A DNA stretch of 8,701 nt from Bacteriovoracaceae bacterium. Lineage in GTDB: Bacteria; Bdellovibrionota; Bacteriovoracia; Bacteriovoracales; Bacteriovoracaceae. Under the pieces are notes generated by a model. The model had not been told where the DNA came from. It made no database searches and was given only the letters and a program-made list of their open reading frames with translations. A program made the position numbers and the translations under genes. The first letter of the stretch is position 1. Each line of letters opens with the position of its first letter. Below are positions 6,531-8,701 of this stretch, piece after piece. The stretch is taken from positions 1-8,701 of the forward strand of contig JAGSHJ010000113.1 of assembly GCA_023954595.1 (NCBI GenBank). The letters run 5' to 3'.

Positions 6531-7739
6531 ATCTTAGATAAATTAAAAGACCTTGTTGGCAAGTTATCCAAAAAGAAAGGCGACGACGAAATTGATGAGG
6601 ATCTTGAAGATATTGAGCAGGAACCAACTAGCACAATAAATTCTGATGATGCCACTGGTGATATCTCTATTAGTGAACTATCTGAAGAGGATGTTGAAGA
6701 GCTTGATGAACAAGAGCTCTCTGATGGTGAACTAACTAAAGCTGAACAATTCAAAGCAAGGGTGGCTACTCAATTGCCATTTCTTGCAAAGCTCATGAAA
6801 AAGAAAGCTCCACAAACGTCAGAGTCTTCTGATGATGAAGATGATGAGACGGGTGAGGAAGCTCCTAAAAAGAAACTTAAAGTCATTCATATTATTATCA
6901 TTATTGCCCTGGCCTTCATCGTTTTATACGACGAAGTTGTTCCGCCTGAGGAGCCAGCTACACCAACACCTAAAATAACTCCAAAGTATAAGAAGAAAAA
7001 AGTTGCTCCAAAAAAAGCCGAACCTGTTAAAAAGGATGTAGTCGAAGAGCCTACTAAACCAATAGAGAGGCCTGTGGAGCCAAAAGAAGATCCTTTTGCT
7101 TTTGAACAACCAAAAGAGGATGTTAAACCCTCAGATGATGAGTTCGCCAAACCTAAGGATCAAGTCGTTGTAAAAGACGATGTGGAGAGTGAGTTGGACG
7201 CCCTTTTTGATGATGACGATCTAGTTATTGATAAAAAAGAAGTAGAAAAACCATCTGTTGAAGTTGAAAAAGAACCTGATCCTATTGTTAAAAAGGATCC
7301 ATCTCCTTCAATTGATGAAGATTTTGAAATGCCAAAAACTCAAAATGACGATGATCTTCTAAGCTTCGATGACGACATTATCAATAAGCTTGCCGAACCT
7401 GATGGGGGAGAAGAGATTACTACTGCAATCTTAGAGCAGTTGGAAAAAGATGCTAAGAAAAGACGTAATAAATTAATTAACAATAAGAAAGTAGAGCCAA
7501 CAGACCCTCCAACCTACCTTGCTCCTGGAAGTGGACTTGTTTATAACTGTGTTGATAAACACTGGGCGTGTGTAGATGCTTCTTCATTTAAGCTGTGTGG
7601 TGATAACTACGCATGGAGACTTAAGAAAACGAACTCTGTTCAGTGCTATCCTAGTGAGTTTTATGACACTGAGATGGACTGTGCAAGCATGCAACAATAC
7701 AAGATAGACATGACCGCTGCTACTGAGTTCTGTCAGTAA
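6531..7739 (+). CDS. Bitopic membrane protein with acidic cytoplasmic region, charged stalk and six-Cys domain
   Basis: I do not recognise this protein, taken as 402 residues from ATC 6531. Residues 1-20 are amphipathic and Lys-rich; about 21-75 is very rich in Asp/Glu/Ser; a second Lys/acidic patch follows. A single membrane helix spans about 118-133 (a run of isoleucines, then ALAFIVLY). After it comes a long Pro/Lys/Glu/Asp stalk (about 136-335), resembling the flexible envelope-spanning part of TonB-like or anchor proteins. The C-terminal 63 residues hold six Cys (340, 347, 356, 372, 384, 401), suited to three disulfides in the periplasm and probably a small folded binding domain. The acidic coding bias from 6534 onward shows the gene begins well upstream of GTG 6762, which would give only 325 residues. 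It ends three bases from the convergent HD-GYP gene. It may link cytoplasm to envelope; the partner is unknown. Confidence 0.7.
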   Translation: MLDKLKDLVGKLSKKKGDDEIDEDLEDIEQEPTSTINSDDATGDISISELSEEDVEELDEQELSDGELTKAEQFKARVATQLPFLAKLMKKKAPQTSESSDDEDDETGEEAPKKKLKVIHIIIIIALAFIVLYDEVVPPEEPATPTPKITPKYKKKKVAPKKAEPVKKDVVEEPTKPIERPVEPKEDPFAFEQPKEDVKPSDDEFAKPKDQVVVKDDVESELDALFDDDDLVIDKKEVEKPSVEVEKEPDPIVKKDPSPSIDEDFEMPKTQNDDDLLSFDDDIINKLAEPDGGEEITTAILEQLEKDAKKRRNKLINNKKVEPTDPPTYLAPGSGLVYNCVDKHWACVDASSFKLCGDNYAWRLKKTNSVQCYPSEFYDTEMDCASMQQYKIDMTAATEFCQ

Positions 7740-7742
7740 GTT

Positions 7743-8528
7743 TTAGGCAGCGTCTTTGTCGTACATCTCATCCATTAACGGAATGTAGAATTTGTCTTCT
7801 TTCTTGGCCTGCTCTTTTTTCATCCCTTTAATAAAAGAGACTACAAGGGCTGGGTCAAATTGGGACCCAGAGAACTCTTCAAGTTCTTCAAAGGCCGTCT
7901 GATACGGAAGACCTTTACGATATACTCTCGTTGAGGTCATTGCATCAAATGTATCTGCAATTAGAATGATTCTGGAGTAAAGTGGAATTTGCTCACCTTT
8001 GAGGCCATCTGGATAGCCGCGTCCGTCATATCTTTCGTGGTGGTGTTTTGCAAAACGGGCCACCTTTTCAAAAACAGAAAAACCTTTCAAAATCTCATAA
8101 GACTCTGTTGGGTGTTTCTTCATTATTTTAAATTCTTCATCTGTAAGTCTTGTGGGCTTATTTAAAACGGCGTCTGGAGTTCCAATCTTACCGATATCAT
8201 GAAATAGGGCAGACAGTTGAAGATCATACATGTCCTTGTCACTCATCCCTAGCTCTTTACCTAGTACCATTGAGAAGTAGGTTACTCTCATGCTGTGGCC
8301 ATAAGTATATTTGTCCTTAGCATCTAAGGCCTTAAGAATAGTTCGAGCGGCCATCTCGCAAATTTTCTGTTTTTCAGTTTTTAATTCATCAATTCTTTTG
8401 GTCATGTTCATGATGGAAACCATCATGTTATTGGCCGACGGAGTTGACTCGGAGGACTTATTGGCCTCTTTTTTATGCTGATCTAAATTTACGACGTTGC
8501 TCTTTTTCTTTACCATTACAATACCCAT
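7743..8528 (-). CDS. HD-GYP domain cyclic-di-GMP phosphodiesterase, stand-alone
   Basis: This 261-residue cytoplasmic protein carries a complete HD-GYP domain, which hydrolyses cyclic-di-GMP and so affects motility, adhesion or life-cycle switching. Visible residues are His78 (GHSMRV), His110-Asp111 with Lys114 (HDIGK), His139, His163-His164, the signature DGRGYP (168-173) and Asp192 (ADTFDAMTS). Their spacing fits active family members, so I expect catalysis rather than a degenerate domain. The Glu found four residues before the first His in the three-metal enzyme PmGH is Tyr74 here, which favours a two-metal site. The N-terminal ~55 residues are polar and partly coiled-coil-like, with no receiver, PAS or membrane segment, so the input signal is unclear. 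The start is uncertain: ATG 8528 has only a weak AGG ten bases upstream, while a better AGGAG lies 26 bases away. Confidence 0.92.
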   Translation of the reverse strand: MGIVMVKKKSNVVNLDQHKKEANKSSESTPSANNMMVSIMNMTKRIDELKTEKQKICEMAARTILKALDAKDKYTYGHSMRVTYFSMVLGKELGMSDKDMYDLQLSALFHDIGKIGTPDAVLNKPTRLTDEEFKIMKKHPTESYEILKGFSVFEKVARFAKHHHERYDGRGYPDGLKGEQIPLYSRIILIADTFDAMTSTRVYRKGLPYQTAFEELEEFSGSQFDPALVVSFIKGMKKEQAKKEDKFYIPLMDEMYDKDAA

Positions 8529-8570
8529 TTCTGATTCGCCTAATAATTTAAAAGCTCCTTTTCTAATCGG

Positions 8571-8599
8571 TTGTTTTAAATAAAAATAAACAGTAAAAT
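8571..8599 (+). promoter_or_regulatory. Candidate promoter for the gene starting at 8685
   Basis: TTGTTT (8571-8576), a 17-base spacer and TAAAAT (8594-8599) form a plausible sigma-70-type promoter on the plus strand. The transcript would start near 8606 and carry a leader of about 80 bases before the ATG at 8685. The region is very AT-rich, so chance matches are common. Confidence 0.35.
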
Positions 8600-8625
8600 C
8601 TTAGTTACAGTGCTCGGGTATCCAA
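8598..8625 (-). promoter_or_regulatory. Candidate promoter for the HD-GYP gene
   Basis: On the minus strand TTGGAT (8625-8620) is followed after 16 bases by TAAGAT (8603-8598). Transcription would start near 8591, giving a leader of about 60 bases before ATG 8528. It overlaps the plus-strand candidate promoter at 8571-8599 by two bases. Confidence 0.4.
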
Positions 8626-8684
8626 GTTATTGAAAATTAACCCTTTTTTATGGGAAAAATGATCCGTATCAGGAATGAGGATAA

Positions 8685-8701
8685 ATGATAATTATTGATA
8701 A
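8685..8701 (+). CDS. Start of an unidentified gene, cut by the window edge
   Basis: ATG at 8685 is preceded by GAGG (8677-8680) at a four-base gap and reads Met-Ile-Ile-Ile-Asp before the window ends. The good ribosome binding site and an upstream promoter candidate support a real start, but five codons are too few to name a product. A 12-codon open frame (8650-8688) ends in an ATGA overlap with this start and could be a leader peptide. Confidence 0.4.

Noticed and set aside
6503..6754. Minus-strand Ser-rich open frame of 83 codons
   Set aside because: It is the antisense of the Asp/Glu-rich N-terminal coding of the plus-strand gene at 6531-7739; the Ser repeats merely mirror GAT/GAA/GAG codons.
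6762..7739. GTG 6762 as the true start of the Cys-domain protein
   Set aside because: No Shine-Dalgarno at proper spacing (AGG touches the GTG), and the same frame upstream is clearly protein-like for 77 more codons. Kept as the fallback.

Overview
The window is AT-rich, gene-dense bacterial DNA with TTG/GTG start use, tightly packed genes, a secreted M28E-type aminopeptidase, a stand-alone HD-GYP protein and a Suv3-like RNA helicase. This combination resembles low-GC predatory Bdellovibrionota such as Bacteriovorax/Halobacteriovorax. That assignment is an inference from gene content and style; there is no rRNA or marker gene to prove it. I see no mobile element, CRISPR array, tRNA or rRNA.

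Layout: (1) 1-335, the 3' end of a secreted zinc aminopeptidase (Vibrio leucyl aminopeptidase-like). (2) 342-3029, an 895-residue Suv3-type DExH helicase with a TTG start six bases after the peptidase stop; it adds a four-cysteine zinc-binding knuckle and a long basic tail. (3) 3026-4567 on the minus strand, a signal-peptide-bearing, Gly/Ala-rich membrane protein of unknown function whose stop codon overlaps the helicase stop by 4 bp. (4) 4650-6418, a two-gene operon: a DUF455 ferritin-like di-iron protein joined by an ATGA overlap to a protein with ATP-grasp hallmarks. (5) 6531-7739, a bitopic membrane protein with an acidic cytoplasmic N-terminus, a Pro/Lys/Glu-rich stalk and a six-cysteine C-terminal domain. 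Its promoter region carries a perfect 7-bp-arm palindrome, and it has no ordinary start codon at its apparent beginning. (6) 7743-8528 on the minus strand, an HD-GYP cyclic-di-GMP phosphodiesterase. (7) 8529-8701, a divergent promoter region ending in the first codons of another plus-strand gene.

The pair most likely to be one functional unit is the DUF455/ATP-grasp operon: an oxidative or metal-dependent enzyme coupled to an ATP-dependent ligase is a plausible small peptide- or metabolite-modifying pathway, but no substrate can be read from the sequence. The other genes look like independent units. The two tail-to-tail pairs (helicase/membrane protein, Cys-domain protein/HD-GYP) have essentially no space for a terminator between them.
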